Of a DNA stretch of 42,088 nucleotides, positions 7,873 through 16,484 are shown in pieces. A program made the position numbers and the translations under genes. The notes below the pieces were generated by a model. The model saw only the letters and a list, made by a program, of their open reading frames with translations. It had not been told where the DNA came from and made no database searches. Within the stretch, counting starts at the first letter, position 1. The number at the start of each line of letters is the position of its first letter. Source of the DNA: Paracoccus laeviglucosivorans (lineage in GTDB: Bacteria > Pseudomonadota > Alphaproteobacteria > Rhodobacterales > Rhodobacteraceae); assembly GCF_900182695.1 (NCBI RefSeq), contig NZ_FXTK01000025.1:1-42088 (forward strand), given 5' to 3'.

Positions 7873-8793
7873 ATGAACCTACGCCAGTTGGAGATTTTTC
7901 GGGCGGTCGTGCGCTATCGTTCGACAGTTGCCGCAGCCGAGGCGCTTGGCATGTCCCAGCCTGCTGTCAGTAATGCCTTAAAAAGCATCGAGACCTCGCT
8001 TGGCTTTCTGCTGTTCGAACGGGCGAATAAGCGGATGACGCCGACGCCCGAAGCGATGATCCTGCTGAACGAGGCCGAACCGCTGTTCAGGATGCAGGAG
8101 GTGATCAACCAAACCGCTGCGCATCTGCGTTCCGGCAAGAAGGGATTGCTGCGTGTGGCGGCCACGTCCGAGCTTTCCGAATCTCTGCTGCCCCGCGTCA
8201 TCTCGCGCTTCTGGAGCGGGCATGAGGGGGTCGAGCTGTCTTTGGAAACCCAGCGGCTTGATACGATCATGGAGCAGGTCGAAAGCGGCATGGTCGATCT
8301 GGGCCTCGCGATGGAGCCGCATCCACGCGCCACGCTGGAAATCACGCCTCTGGCCCGCCTTGGCATGGTTTGCGCCTGTCATGAGACCAGCCCGCTGGCT
8401 GCATTGGATCAGGTCCGGCCTGCGGATATGGCGGGGCAGACGATGATCAACGCCCGCACCTCCAGCCGCATCCTTGGGCTGGTTCTGGACGCATTCCGCG
8501 CCGAAAGCGTGCCTTACCAATCCGCGATGGATGTCCGCTTTATGAACGTCGCCGGGCATTTCGTCGAGGAGGGGCTGGGCGTGACCATCATGGATGAACT
8601 GACCGCCTCCTCGGCCCGGTTCATGGCGCTGCGGGCGATCCCGTTTCTGCCGCGCGTGGAAATCGAATTGTCGGCGATCATCCAGCTGGATCGCAGCCAT
8701 CACGTGCTGATCCAATCGTTCCTGTCCCATATCCGGGCCGAGATTGCATCGCGCGGGATCGCCGTGCCCGATCCCCGGACACGGCAGGGCTGA
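7873..8793 (+). CDS. LysR-family transcriptional regulator
   Basis: A 306-residue LysR-type regulator. The N-terminal winged helix-turn-helix is clear (MNLRQLEIFRAVVRYRSTVA, recognition region LGMSQPAVSNALKSIE, LFERANKRMTPTPEA), followed by a linker helix and a periplasmic-binding-protein-like effector domain from about residue 90. AAGGAACAGGC precedes the ATG. It is transcribed divergently from the CoA-transferase operon and shares with it a region carrying a T-N11-A palindrome. It probably activates that operon in response to the substrate or a CoA intermediate. It ends 3 bases from the convergent acyl-CoA ligase gene, and no terminator is visible between them. Confidence 0.95.
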   Translation: MNLRQLEIFRAVVRYRSTVAAAEALGMSQPAVSNALKSIETSLGFLLFERANKRMTPTPEAMILLNEAEPLFRMQEVINQTAAHLRSGKKGLLRVAATSELSESLLPRVISRFWSGHEGVELSLETQRLDTIMEQVESGMVDLGLAMEPHPRATLEITPLARLGMVCACHETSPLAALDQVRPADMAGQTMINARTSSRILGLVLDAFRAESVPYQSAMDVRFMNVAGHFVEEGLGVTIMDELTASSARFMALRAIPFLPRVEIELSAIIQLDRSHHVLIQSFLSHIRAEIASRGIAVPDPRTRQG

Positions 8794-8796
8794 TCG

Positions 8797-10323
8797 TCAG
8801 GCCGAGGCCAGCGCCGCGTTTTCGGCCATCTGCAACGCCTTGCGGCGGATCTTGCCGAAACCGTCGCGCGGCAGCGCGGGCAGGACGCGGATGCGCTTGG
8901 GCAATTCGCTGCGTTCCAGCCGGTCGGTCAGGAACCGCGTCAGATCGGCGGGGGCTTCGGTCCGGGCCGGATCGGCCAGCGCGATCAATGCGGTGACCGC
9001 CTGTCCCCAGTCGCGATCCTCGGTCCCGAAAACGACGGCATCCACGATCTCGGGATGGGCCAGCAGCGCGGCCTCGACCCGTTCGGGATGGACCTTCAGC
9101 CCGCCGGTGTTGATCACATCATCGCGGCGTCCCGCAAGGTAAAGATAGCCTTCCGAGTCCAGCCAGCCCATGTCGCCCACGCATTGAAAGCCGTCGGCAT
9201 CCCGGCGCGGTTGGGCGGCGTCCTTGCCGATATAGCGGCTGCGTCCGCGAATATCGTCGGGATACATGAACACCTCGCCCAACTCGCCGGGGTCCAGCAG
9301 GCGGCCATCCTCGGGGTCGCGGATGCGGATCTGCGTCTCGAACCCACGCCCGACCGAGCCGCGATGTGCCAGCCATTCAGGGCCGGTGATGACGGTCTGG
9401 CCGGTATTCTCGCCCGAGCCATACATCTCGAACACCCGGTCCGCGCCCATGATGTCGATCCATTCCTGTTTCAGCCAGATCGGGCAGGGGGCGGCGGTGT
9501 GGTAAAGCGCGTGCAGCGACTGCAGGGGCGTGGCATCAATCACACCCGCCGCGTCGCGCGGCATGGCATCCAGCAGCCGCACCAGCATGGTGGGCACGGT
9601 CAGCAGGAAGCCGACCTTGAAACGCGCCACCGTCTCAATCACGCGGGCGGCGTCGAAACGCTCCATCAGGATGGTGGTATTGCCTTCGAAAATGCCGTTC
9701 TGGGTCCATGTCAGCGGCGCGTTATGCGACATGGCCGCGCAGGTCAGCTGCACCTGATCGGTGCGGAAACCCAGCGACGGCGCGACCCGCCCCCAGCTGC
9801 GCCCCGGCTGGCGCAGATAGGGCTGGTCGTCGGCCATCAGCTTGGGCAACCCCGTCGATCCGCCCGAGGTATAGATCTTGCCCGGTCGCGAAATCAGGTC
9901 GGGCAGCGGGTCCGCCGCGGCAAGCGCCGCCCGCGTCTCAAGCTGGGCGCGATCAAGGATGCCTTCCCCGGCGGTTTCCTGAATGCATAGTTTCGCGCCG
10001 ATGCGATCAATCAGGCCGTCCCGCGTCGCGGCGGGCAGCGATGGGTCCAGCCCCAGTGTCGTGGCACCCAAACGCCAGATCGCCAGCGTGGTGAAGATAT
10101 GGGCGGGTATATTGCGAAGACCAAAGGCCACGACATCGCCCTGACCGACCCCTTCGGCCATCAGAACGCGGGCATAGCGATTCACATGGTCGTCCATGTC
10201 GCGCCAGGAAAAACGCTGCTCGTCCCCTTGCGCGGGCAAAAAGACCAAGGCAAGCCCGGTCTCGCGCGTGGTGGCGTGATGGGCCAGTCTTTGGCCATAG
10301 CTGAACAGGTTTTCCTGCGACAT
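8797..10323 (-). CDS. AMP-forming acyl-CoA synthetase (BaiB-like ligase)
   Basis: ANL-superfamily adenylating ligase of 508 residues that makes acyl-CoA from acid, ATP and CoA. The phosphate-binding loop is YTSGGSTGLPK (151-161), whose GGSTG form resembles bile-acid-CoA ligase (BaiB) more than the common SGTTG form. Later motifs are YGSGENTGQ, the hinge region YLYLAGRRDDVINTGGLKVHPERVEA and the C-terminal catalytic lysine region RDGFGKIRRKAL. The start at 10323 (MSQENLFSYG) is six codons inside the longest frame. It is convergent with the LysR gene. The 172 bases upstream, before the monooxygenase stop, must hold its promoter. It may activate the same or a related acid as Region A. Confidence 0.93.
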   Translation of the reverse strand: MSQENLFSYGQRLAHHATTRETGLALVFLPAQGDEQRFSWRDMDDHVNRYARVLMAEGVGQGDVVAFGLRNIPAHIFTTLAIWRLGATTLGLDPSLPAATRDGLIDRIGAKLCIQETAGEGILDRAQLETRAALAAADPLPDLISRPGKIYTSGGSTGLPKLMADDQPYLRQPGRSWGRVAPSLGFRTDQVQLTCAAMSHNAPLTWTQNGIFEGNTTILMERFDAARVIETVARFKVGFLLTVPTMLVRLLDAMPRDAAGVIDATPLQSLHALYHTAAPCPIWLKQEWIDIMGADRVFEMYGSGENTGQTVITGPEWLAHRGSVGRGFETQIRIRDPEDGRLLDPGELGEVFMYPDDIRGRSRYIGKDAAQPRRDADGFQCVGDMGWLDSEGYLYLAGRRDDVINTGGLKVHPERVEAALLAHPEIVDAVVFGTEDRDWGQAVTALIALADPARTEAPADLTRFLTDRLERSELPKRIRVLPALPRDGFGKIRRKALQMAENAALASA

Positions 10324-10495
10324 CGGTCTTGATCCTTGCATCCACCGCCGCCGACAAAGCAGCAGCCGTTTTGCGAAGGCCTGTCATTTTCCGCGGACAT
10401 AGGCAACCAATCAGCCGCCAAGGTCAGGGGAATATGTCGAACGCCGCGCAAATCGCCACAAGGCGCTTAGCGCGGCGACCGATCATGCCACGATG

Positions 10496-11587
10496 TCACT
10501 CGGCGGCGATGGATGCGCTTTCGCCCACCAGTGCCCTGACGCGCGGAATCAGGTCACGGCCATAGAGAAAGGCATCTTCAAGTGGATCGAAGCCCCTGAT
10601 CAGAAAGGTGTCGATGCCGATGCGGTGGTAATCCAGCATCGCCTCGGCCACCTGATCGGCGGTGCCGACAAGCGACGTGGAGTTGCCCGCTGCGCCCGTC
10701 AGCTTGGCCATGCCCGTCCAAAGCCGCTTGTCCAGCCGCGCGCCCTTGTCTGCGGCGGCCAGCAGGCGCCGCGACCCTTCGTTCGGAGGATTGCTGCTGC
10801 CGCCGGTCGCAATATGGCGTGTCGGTCCTTCGGCTTCGCGCAATTCGGTGGCGCGGGCCAGCAGGCGTTCGGCCTTGTCCCATGCGGCCTGTTCCGTATC
10901 GGCAAGGATGGGGCGCAGCGACAGGCTGAAGCGGGGATGACGTCCATGGGGGGCCGCTGCGGCACGGATGGCCGCGATGGTTTCGGCCACCTGCTCCAGC
11001 GTTTCGCCCCACAACGCATATGTGTCGGCATGACGCCCGGCCACCGCCACCGCAGCAGCGGAGGAGCCGCCGAAGAAGATTGGCAGATTGCGCGGCTTGA
11101 CATCCGACCTTGCGCCCGCGACCCGGTAATAAGCACCGTCATAGTCAAAGGGCTCGTCGGCCTGCCACTGCAGGCGCAGGATGTCGATATATTCCGAGGT
11201 GCGGGCATAACGTTCGTCCTTGGTCAGCCAATCGCCGTCCCGCGCCATTTCGGCATCCGCCGCGCCAGTGATGATATGGACCGCCACGCGCCCGCCGGTC
11301 AGATGATCCAGCGTGGCCAACTGACGCGCCGCCAGCGTCGGCGCGACAAAGCCCGGACGGTGCGCCAACAGGAAACCCAGCCGCTCGGTCACGCTGGCAG
11401 CATATTGACCGACCAGCAGGCTTTCGGGCGAATGCGAATGAAACGCCAGCAGAACCCGGTCAAAACCGCCGTTTTCGTGGATCGAGGCCGCAGCACGAAT
11501 GTGTTCGCGGTCGATGACCGGCCCGGAATAGGGGATGGTTTCGGACCCATTGCGGTTGCCGATATAGCCGATGAATTCGATGCTCAT
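10496..11587 (-). CDS. FMNH2-dependent alkanesulfonate monooxygenase-like protein (SsuD family)
   Basis: Bacterial luciferase-like TIM-barrel monooxygenase of 363 residues, closest in pattern to SsuD. Stretches that fit are FDRVLLAFHSHSPESLLVGQYAA, RLGFLLAHRPGFVAPTLAARQLATLDHLTGGRVAVHIITG, KDERYARTSEYIDIL and FFGGSSAAAVAVAGRHADTYALWGE. SsuD uses reduced flavin and O2 to release sulfite from alkanesulfonates. AAGGGG stands before the ATG. It is the last gene of the minus arm, after the importer and a cupin. No flavin reductase gene is nearby, so reduced FMN must come from elsewhere. The exact sulfonate is unknown. Confidence 0.93.
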   Translation of the reverse strand: MSIEFIGYIGNRNGSETIPYSGPVIDREHIRAAASIHENGGFDRVLLAFHSHSPESLLVGQYAASVTERLGFLLAHRPGFVAPTLAARQLATLDHLTGGRVAVHIITGAADAEMARDGDWLTKDERYARTSEYIDILRLQWQADEPFDYDGAYYRVAGARSDVKPRNLPIFFGGSSAAAVAVAGRHADTYALWGETLEQVAETIAAIRAAAAPHGRHPRFSLSLRPILADTEQAAWDKAERLLARATELREAEGPTRHIATGGSSNPPNEGSRRLLAAADKGARLDKRLWTGMAKLTGAAGNSTSLVGTADQVAEAMLDYHRIGIDTFLIRGFDPLEDAFLYGRDLIPRVRALVGESASIAAE

Positions 11588-11599
11588 GTTGCGCCCCTT

Positions 11600-12055
11600 T
11601 CAGAAATACATCCATTCCGGGTCGTCCACCGCGTCCAGATCGGGCAGGTTGACGACAATTTCCTCGGTCCCGCTGCGCACCAATGCGCAATGCAGATCCT
11701 CGGTATCCGAGGCGTTCAGTTCCTGATGCGGCATATAGGGCGGGACCAGCAGGAACGAGCCCGCCTCGGCCTTGGTGATGAATTCCAGCCTTTCGCCCCA
11801 ACGCATCAGAGCCGTGCCGCTGATGACGAAGATGATGCTTTCCAAGGGGCCGTGGTGATGCGCACCCGTGATTTCGCCGGGGCGGATATGGTTCGTGCCG
11901 GCCCAAAGTGCGCTGGACCCGGTGCGCCTGCCCGAAATCGCCACCTGCCGGTTCATCCCTTGCGTTTCGGGCGTGTCCTTGTCACGACCGCGCGGAGCGA
12001 TGACGCGGATACCTTCGGTTTTCCAGTTGCGGGTGACTGCGACTTGTTCGTTCAT
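11600..12055 (-). CDS. Cupin-domain protein
   Basis: Single-domain cupin of 151 residues. Motif 1 is GAHHHGPLESIIFVISG with putative metal ligands among His66-His68 and Glu72. Motif 2 is GSFLLVPPYMPHQELN with His110. Both histidine clusters and the Glu are retained, so metal binding is expected. Cupins near flavin monooxygenases may be dioxygenases, isomerases or sensors, and the sequence does not decide. The start at 12055 has AAGGA seven bases upstream; the longer open frame before it is not used. It lies 12 bases upstream of the SsuD-like gene in the same operon. Confidence 0.88.
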   Translation of the reverse strand: MNEQVAVTRNWKTEGIRVIAPRGRDKDTPETQGMNRQVAISGRRTGSSALWAGTNHIRPGEITGAHHHGPLESIIFVISGTALMRWGERLEFITKAEAGSFLLVPPYMPHQELNASDTEDLHCALVRSGTEEIVVNLPDLDAVDDPEWMYF

Positions 12056-12074
12056 AAGCCATTCCTTTCGATCG

Positions 12075-12806
12075 TCAGTGATGGACGCCCAGCCAGTCCA
12101 GAAACCGGCCGCGCAAATTCGCGATTGCGGGATCGGCCACATCGCGCGGGCGCGGCAGGTCGATGCGATGTTCATGGGCGATGACGCCATCCTTCATCAC
12201 CAGCACGCGGTCGGCCAGAAGGGCTGCCTCCTCGACGTCATGGGTGACCAGCAGGACGGCACAGCCGTGGCGTTGCCACAATTCCGCGACCAAAGTTTGC
12301 GCCTTGATCCGCGTCAGCGCATCCAATGCGGCGAAGGGTTCATCCAGCAGCAACAGTTCGGGCGAGCGGACGAGAGCGCGCGCCAACGATGCGCGCTGCG
12401 CCTTTCCGCCCGAAAGCACCTTGGGCCAGACATCGGCGCGGTGGCTTAGCCCGACCTCGGCCAAGGCGCGTTCGGCCAACGCACGGTCCGCATTCGGCAG
12501 GCCAAGCGTGACATTGCGCCACACCTTTTTCCACGGCATCAGCCGGGGGGCCTGAAACGCCACGGCGCGGCGGGTCGGGACCTCGACCTCGCCCTGAAAA
12601 TCGCGGTCCAGATTGCCAAGGATGCGCAGCAGCGTGCTTTTCCCGCAGCCCGACGCGCCCAGCAATACGATGAATTCGCCCGCGCCGATGGACAGGTCCA
12701 GATTTTGGATGACGCGCCGCCCGTCGAAGCTGCGGCTTAGCCCGGAAATGCGGACGGCATCGGGGGCCGTCGCCGCAGTTATGTGCCGGTGAACGAGGGA
12801 CGCCAT
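12075..12806 (-). CDS. Sulfonate/nitrate-type ABC transporter ATP-binding protein (SsuB/TauB-like)
   Basis: ATPase of 243 residues for the NitT/TauT importer family. It has Walker A GASGCGKST, the short SsuB-type connector FQAPRLMPWKKVWRNVTLGL, signature LSGGKAQR, Walker B LLLLDEPFAALD and the H-loop LLVTHDVEEA. The start (MASLVHRHI) has AAAGGAG nine bases upstream and overlaps the end of the permease gene by 28 bases. It completes an importer with the next two genes. Sulfonates are the likely cargo given the adjacent SsuD-like enzyme; this is inferred from context. Confidence 0.94.
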   Translation of the reverse strand: MASLVHRHITAATAPDAVRISGLSRSFDGRRVIQNLDLSIGAGEFIVLLGASGCGKSTLLRILGNLDRDFQGEVEVPTRRAVAFQAPRLMPWKKVWRNVTLGLPNADRALAERALAEVGLSHRADVWPKVLSGGKAQRASLARALVRSPELLLLDEPFAALDALTRIKAQTLVAELWQRHGCAVLLVTHDVEEAALLADRVLVMKDGVIAHEHRIDLPRPRDVADPAIANLRGRFLDWLGVHH

Positions 12807-13609
12807 GACAACAGGCTCCTTTCCAGAAAGCGGACGATGAAATCGACGGCAAGGCCCAGCAGCGCATAGACGACAAGACAGACGACGATCACATCGGTCT
12901 GAAAGAACTCGCGCGCGGTGGCCATCAGATAGCCGATCCCGGCAGTGGCATTGATCTGTTCGCCAAAGACCAGCGCCAGCCAAGCCACGCCAAGCGCATA
13001 GCGAAAGCCGGTCAGGGCATTTGGCAGCGCGCCCGGAAGGATGACATGGCGCACCATGGCAGTTCTGCCCATGCCAAGCGTTCGCGCGGCTTCGACCAGA
13101 TTCTGATCAACCCCGCGTATCCCAGCGTAAACATTGATATATAGCGGAAAGGCCGTCGCCAGTGCGATCAGCGCGATCTTGGGTGCCTCGCCGATGCCGA
13201 ACCAGATGATCAGCAGCGGGATCAGCGCGACATTCGGGACGGTGCGCAGCATCTGCATGGGCGCATCGACCAGATCCTCGCCCAATCTTGTCAGCCCGGC
13301 TGTCACGGCCAGCAGGATCCCGATGCTGCCGCCAAGCGCCAGCCCTGCCACCACCCGCTTCAGCGAGACAAGGATCGCAGCCTGCAACTCTCCGGTTTCA
13401 AGCAGGGTGGCGGCACTGCCGATCACCGTGGACGGGGCGGCAAGGACTTCGGCGGGCAGCACGCCTGTCACCGATGCCAATTGCCACAGCACGACCATCA
13501 GCAGCGGACCCAAGGCGCGTCGAAACCCGCGCGGCACGCCGGTTCGCGCGACTGCGGGGTGCAATCGCTCCAGCTTTGGGGCGGGGCGTAAGGGCTGCAT
13601 CAATGTCAT
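12779..13609 (-). CDS. Sulfonate/nitrate-type ABC transporter permease (SsuC/TauC-like)
   Basis: Inner-membrane permease of 276 residues with about six hydrophobic spans after a basic N-terminus. The coupling loop EAARTLGMGRTAMVRHVILPGALPN (about 172-196) is the family signature. AAGGTGG lies seven bases before the ATG at 13609. Start and upstream stop overlap as ATGA, so it is coupled to the binding protein gene, and its end overlaps the ATPase gene. It is the pore of the minus-arm importer. Substrate assignment to sulfonates rests on neighbours. Confidence 0.94.
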   Translation of the reverse strand: MTLMQPLRPAPKLERLHPAVARTGVPRGFRRALGPLLMVVLWQLASVTGVLPAEVLAAPSTVIGSAATLLETGELQAAILVSLKRVVAGLALGGSIGILLAVTAGLTRLGEDLVDAPMQMLRTVPNVALIPLLIIWFGIGEAPKIALIALATAFPLYINVYAGIRGVDQNLVEAARTLGMGRTAMVRHVILPGALPNALTGFRYALGVAWLALVFGEQINATAGIGYLMATAREFFQTDVIVVCLVVYALLGLAVDFIVRFLERSLLSWRPSFTGT

Positions 13610-14568
13610 TGCGAGACCACCTTAAGCGGCTCGCGTTCAATGTATTTGGACAGGTCCAGATCGCCGGAAAGCACGCCCGCTTCGACCCATGTCGCAAAGA
13701 CCTGCTGCAGATCCGCCGCCAGCTTGTCGTCGATGGGCCGCCGGGTATACGAGGTCTGCTCGTCGAACATAGGCTCGACCACCTCGCGCTTTTGCTTGGT
13801 AAAGGCGGCGTAGAAGTCCAGAAACTCCTCGCGGTGGTCGCGCGACCATGCATAGGCCCGTTCCATACGATCCGCGTAATCCGCGATGGCGGCACTCCGG
13901 GCCGGATCGGCCAAGGCCTCCTCGGTCGCGGCATAGACCGAGTAACCGCTGTTTATCCCTTGGCCGTCCAGCAATATCCGCGCGCCCAGCACTCCGGTCG
14001 TGCGTGCGGTATAGATGCCCCACGTTCCCCAGGCATCGATGCTTCCCGCCTGAAACGCCGCCGAGGCATCGGTGGGTGCCAGAAAAGCCAACGTGACCTC
14101 GGACGGGGTAATACCCGCCTTTTTCAAGGCACCCAGCACCAGATAATGTGAAACGCTACCGCGCGTAGTCGGTGATATTGTCTTGCCGCGAAGATCGGAA
14201 ATTGTCTGAATATCGCTGTCCTTGGGAACAAGTATGGACGTGCCCTTGCCGCCATTATTGAACGCGGCGGCAATTCTGATCTTGGAGCCGCCGGCAATTG
14301 CGCTGACGGCGGGCGAATCCGCGGAACTGCCGATGTCGATTGCGCCAGCCTTCAACGCTTCGTGCAGATTCACAGCGGCAGGATATACCGACCATTCAAT
14401 GTGATAGGGCAGGTTATCCAGCAGTCCAGCAGCCTCTAGTCGCGCGCGTTCCGCGCCGACCTGATCGCCCACGCGCAGCACGACTTCTTGCGCGGACGCG
14501 GGTGCGCAAAGGCCAATCGCCATCGTCAGCATTGCACCAAATCGAGAAACTGCGGCCGCCAGCATCAT
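13606..14568 (-). CDS. Sulfonate/nitrate-type ABC transporter substrate-binding protein, Sec-exported
   Basis: Periplasmic binding protein of the NMT1/SsuA-like group, 320 residues. The N-terminus MMLAAAVSRFGAMLTMAIGL is a Sec signal with likely cleavage after ASA near residue 26. Mature features are YHIEWSVYPAAVNLHEALKAGAIDIGSSADSPAVSAIAG, DLRGKTISPTTRGSVSHYLVLGALKKAGI and GSIDAWGTWGIYTART, all standard for aliphatic sulfonate binding proteins. AAGGA is four bases from the ATG at 14568 and seven from the ATG at 14565, so either may be used. It is the first gene of the minus arm and faces the plus-arm importer across 329 bases. Confidence 0.94.
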   Translation of the reverse strand: MMLAAAVSRFGAMLTMAIGLCAPASAQEVVLRVGDQVGAERARLEAAGLLDNLPYHIEWSVYPAAVNLHEALKAGAIDIGSSADSPAVSAIAGGSKIRIAAAFNNGGKGTSILVPKDSDIQTISDLRGKTISPTTRGSVSHYLVLGALKKAGITPSEVTLAFLAPTDASAAFQAGSIDAWGTWGIYTARTTGVLGARILLDGQGINSGYSVYAATEEALADPARSAAIADYADRMERAYAWSRDHREEFLDFYAAFTKQKREVVEPMFDEQTSYTRRPIDDKLAADLQQVFATWVEAGVLSGDLDLSKYIEREPLKVVSQ

Positions 14569-14897
14569 ATTATCCTTTCCAATGCCCTGAAGATTGCGGG
14601 TGAATGCTAGCAGTCTGCGCGGTTTATGCCGTTCCAAAGTCGCATCGGTTTAGGGAACGGTTCCTTCACGGATTCGCGGTGGGCAGATAATCTGTGCCAG
14701 CGTAAATTCAGACAAATTGCAGCACGGGAATCGCTGATAGGGGGGAACGCTACGTTCGTTCCTTGTAGCTTTTTCCAGTGAGAAAATTTCGTCTGCCCAC
14801 GGGCCGGAATAGAGAATCGCGAACGCCGGAGAAATCTGTTCTATTAAAAACGATAAAGTTAGTCGTGTAAGACGAACGGACGGAAGGAACGGGTGTC
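14569..14897. promoter_or_regulatory. Divergent regulatory region with repeated GGAACG/CGTTCC boxes
   Basis: This 329-base gap separates two divergent sulfonate-type operons and holds no gene. It contains at least five copies of a short box in both orientations: CCGTTCC at 14629-14635, GGAACGG at 14654-14660 (overlapping an inverted GGAAC-G-GTTCC, 14654-14664), GGAACG at 14744-14749, CGTTCC at 14757-14762 and GGAACGG at 14886-14892, the last overlapping the Shine-Dalgarno of the plus arm. The pair at 14744-14762 forms an inverted repeat with a 7-base spacer. The boxes look like operators for an unidentified regulator; the regulator gene is not obvious in the window. Confidence 0.45.
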
Positions 14898-15734
14898 GTG
14901 ACCATTCAGCTTACGGAACGAAATACGATCACAGCCGCACCGCGCAAGCGCGAAAAGGCCAAGCTGACTTCGTTGCAGCTTAACGTCATCTCATGGTTGG
15001 CACCCCTTGGTTTCCTGCTGATCTGGGAGGCCGGATCGCGGCTGGGCCTGATTTCGCCGCAGGTCATGCCCGCGCCCAGTGCGGTCGCGGCGACCGGCTG
15101 GCGTCTGATTGCAAACGGCTTGCTGTTTCAGCATCTGGGGGCAAGCCTTGCCCGCGCCGCCGTAGGCTTTGCCATCGGGGGCAGCATCGGCTTTGCCCTT
15201 GGCGTGCTTGTGGGCTTTTCGCGCCTGGCCGAAGCGGTGCTGGACAGGTCCATCCAGATGATCCGCGCAATCCCTTTCCTTGCGATGCTGCCGCTGGTCA
15301 TCGTCTGGTTTGGCGTGGATGAGACGGGCAAGATCTTCATGGTCTCGCTGGCCGTAATGTTCCCCATATATATCAATACAGTGCTTGGCATTCGTCAGGT
15401 GGATCCGAAGCTGCTTGAACTGGCGCGCGTGACCGGCTTGTCGTGGAAAGCCACGATCCGCCGGATCATCCTGCCGGGTGCGATGCCGTCGATCCTGACC
15501 GGCGTGCGCTATGCGCTGGCGGTAGCATGGCTGGCGCTGGTGATTGCCGAAACCATTGCGACCACCCGCGGCATCGGTTTTCTGGCGATGGACGCGCGGG
15601 AATTTCTGCAGACCAACGTGATCGTGCTGACCATCCTGATCTATGCCGCGATCGGGGTAGGGGCCGACAGTCTGGCCCGCCTGCTGGAGCGTCAGCTGCT
15701 GCGCTGGCATCCCAATTACGCCAAGGAGAGCTGA
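14898..15734 (+). CDS. Sulfonate/nitrate-type ABC transporter permease (SsuC-like, second system)
   Basis: Permease of 278 residues starting at a GTG, with AAGGA nine bases upstream. Hydrophobic spans start near residue 30 (LNVISWLAPLGFLLIWEAG). The coupling loop is LARVTGLSWKATIRRIILPGAMPS. It heads the plus-strand operon: permease, ATPase, binding protein, two flavin enzymes and a rhodanese, which differs from the minus arm where the binding protein is first. The two permeases are clearly homologous but well diverged, so they probably serve different sulfur compounds rather than being a recent duplication. Confidence 0.94.
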   Translation: MTIQLTERNTITAAPRKREKAKLTSLQLNVISWLAPLGFLLIWEAGSRLGLISPQVMPAPSAVAATGWRLIANGLLFQHLGASLARAAVGFAIGGSIGFALGVLVGFSRLAEAVLDRSIQMIRAIPFLAMLPLVIVWFGVDETGKIFMVSLAVMFPIYINTVLGIRQVDPKLLELARVTGLSWKATIRRIILPGAMPSILTGVRYALAVAWLALVIAETIATTRGIGFLAMDAREFLQTNVIVLTILIYAAIGVGADSLARLLERQLLRWHPNYAKES

Positions 15735-15735
15735 T

Positions 15736-16413
15736 ATGAGCGCCGTTTTCGTCCGTGGCCTGCGTCGTCAATATGGTGACCGCGTGGTGATCGAGAACCT
15801 GGACCTTCGCATCGGAGAAGGGGAATTCGTGGCGCTGCTGGGGGAAAGCGGCTGCGGCAAGACCACATTGCTGCGCGCGCTTGCCGGGCTGGATCCCATC
15901 GACGGCGGCCATATCGATGCGCCGGGCAAGCCTGCGGTGGTGTTTCAGGAACATCGCCTGCTGCCGTGGACGCCGCTGTGGCAGAACGTGGCACTGGGCA
16001 TGGAAACACCCGAAGGCCGCAAGGCTGCCATTGCCGCGCTGCGCGAAGTCGGTCTTGCCGGACGCGAAGAGGACTGGCCGCGCAACCTGTCCGGCGGTCA
16101 GGCGCAGCGGGTCGCCCTGGCACGGGCCTTGGTACGCGAACCGAAACTGCTGCTGCTGGACGAACCCTTTGCCGCGCTGGATGCGCTGACCCGGATCAAG
16201 ATGCACGTTCTGATCCGCGAACTGGTCGCCCGCCATCGCCCCGGCGTGCTGCTGGTGACGCATGACGTAGACGAAGCCGTGGCGATTGCCGACCGCATTC
16301 TGGTGATGCGGGAAGGGCGGATCGCGGCCTCATACCAAGTCGAGGGCAGCACCGGCCTTCGTGACACTTTGCTGCAGGAGCTTGGGGTCGAAAGCGACAC
16401 CCGCGCCGCCTGA
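15736..16413 (+). CDS. Sulfonate/nitrate-type ABC transporter ATP-binding protein (SsuB-like, second system)
   Basis: ATPase of 225 residues. Motifs are Walker A GESGCGKTT, the SsuB-type FQEHRLLPWTPLWQNVALGM, signature LSGGQAQR, Walker B LLLLDEPFAALD and the H-loop LLVTHDVDEA. It starts one base after the stop of the permease gene, with AAGGAG just upstream. It energises the plus-arm importer. A 71-base gap before the binding protein gene contains a fresh ribosome binding site for that gene. Confidence 0.94.
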   Translation: MSAVFVRGLRRQYGDRVVIENLDLRIGEGEFVALLGESGCGKTTLLRALAGLDPIDGGHIDAPGKPAVVFQEHRLLPWTPLWQNVALGMETPEGRKAAIAALREVGLAGREEDWPRNLSGGQAQRVALARALVREPKLLLLDEPFAALDALTRIKMHVLIRELVARHRPGVLLVTHDVDEAVAIADRILVMREGRIAASYQVEGSTGLRDTLLQELGVESDTRAA

Positions 16414-16484
16414 CGCATCAAAACCAACCCAGATTTCAAGACACGGGACCGCCCGAATGGCGGAGCCATGCCGCGGAGACAGAC

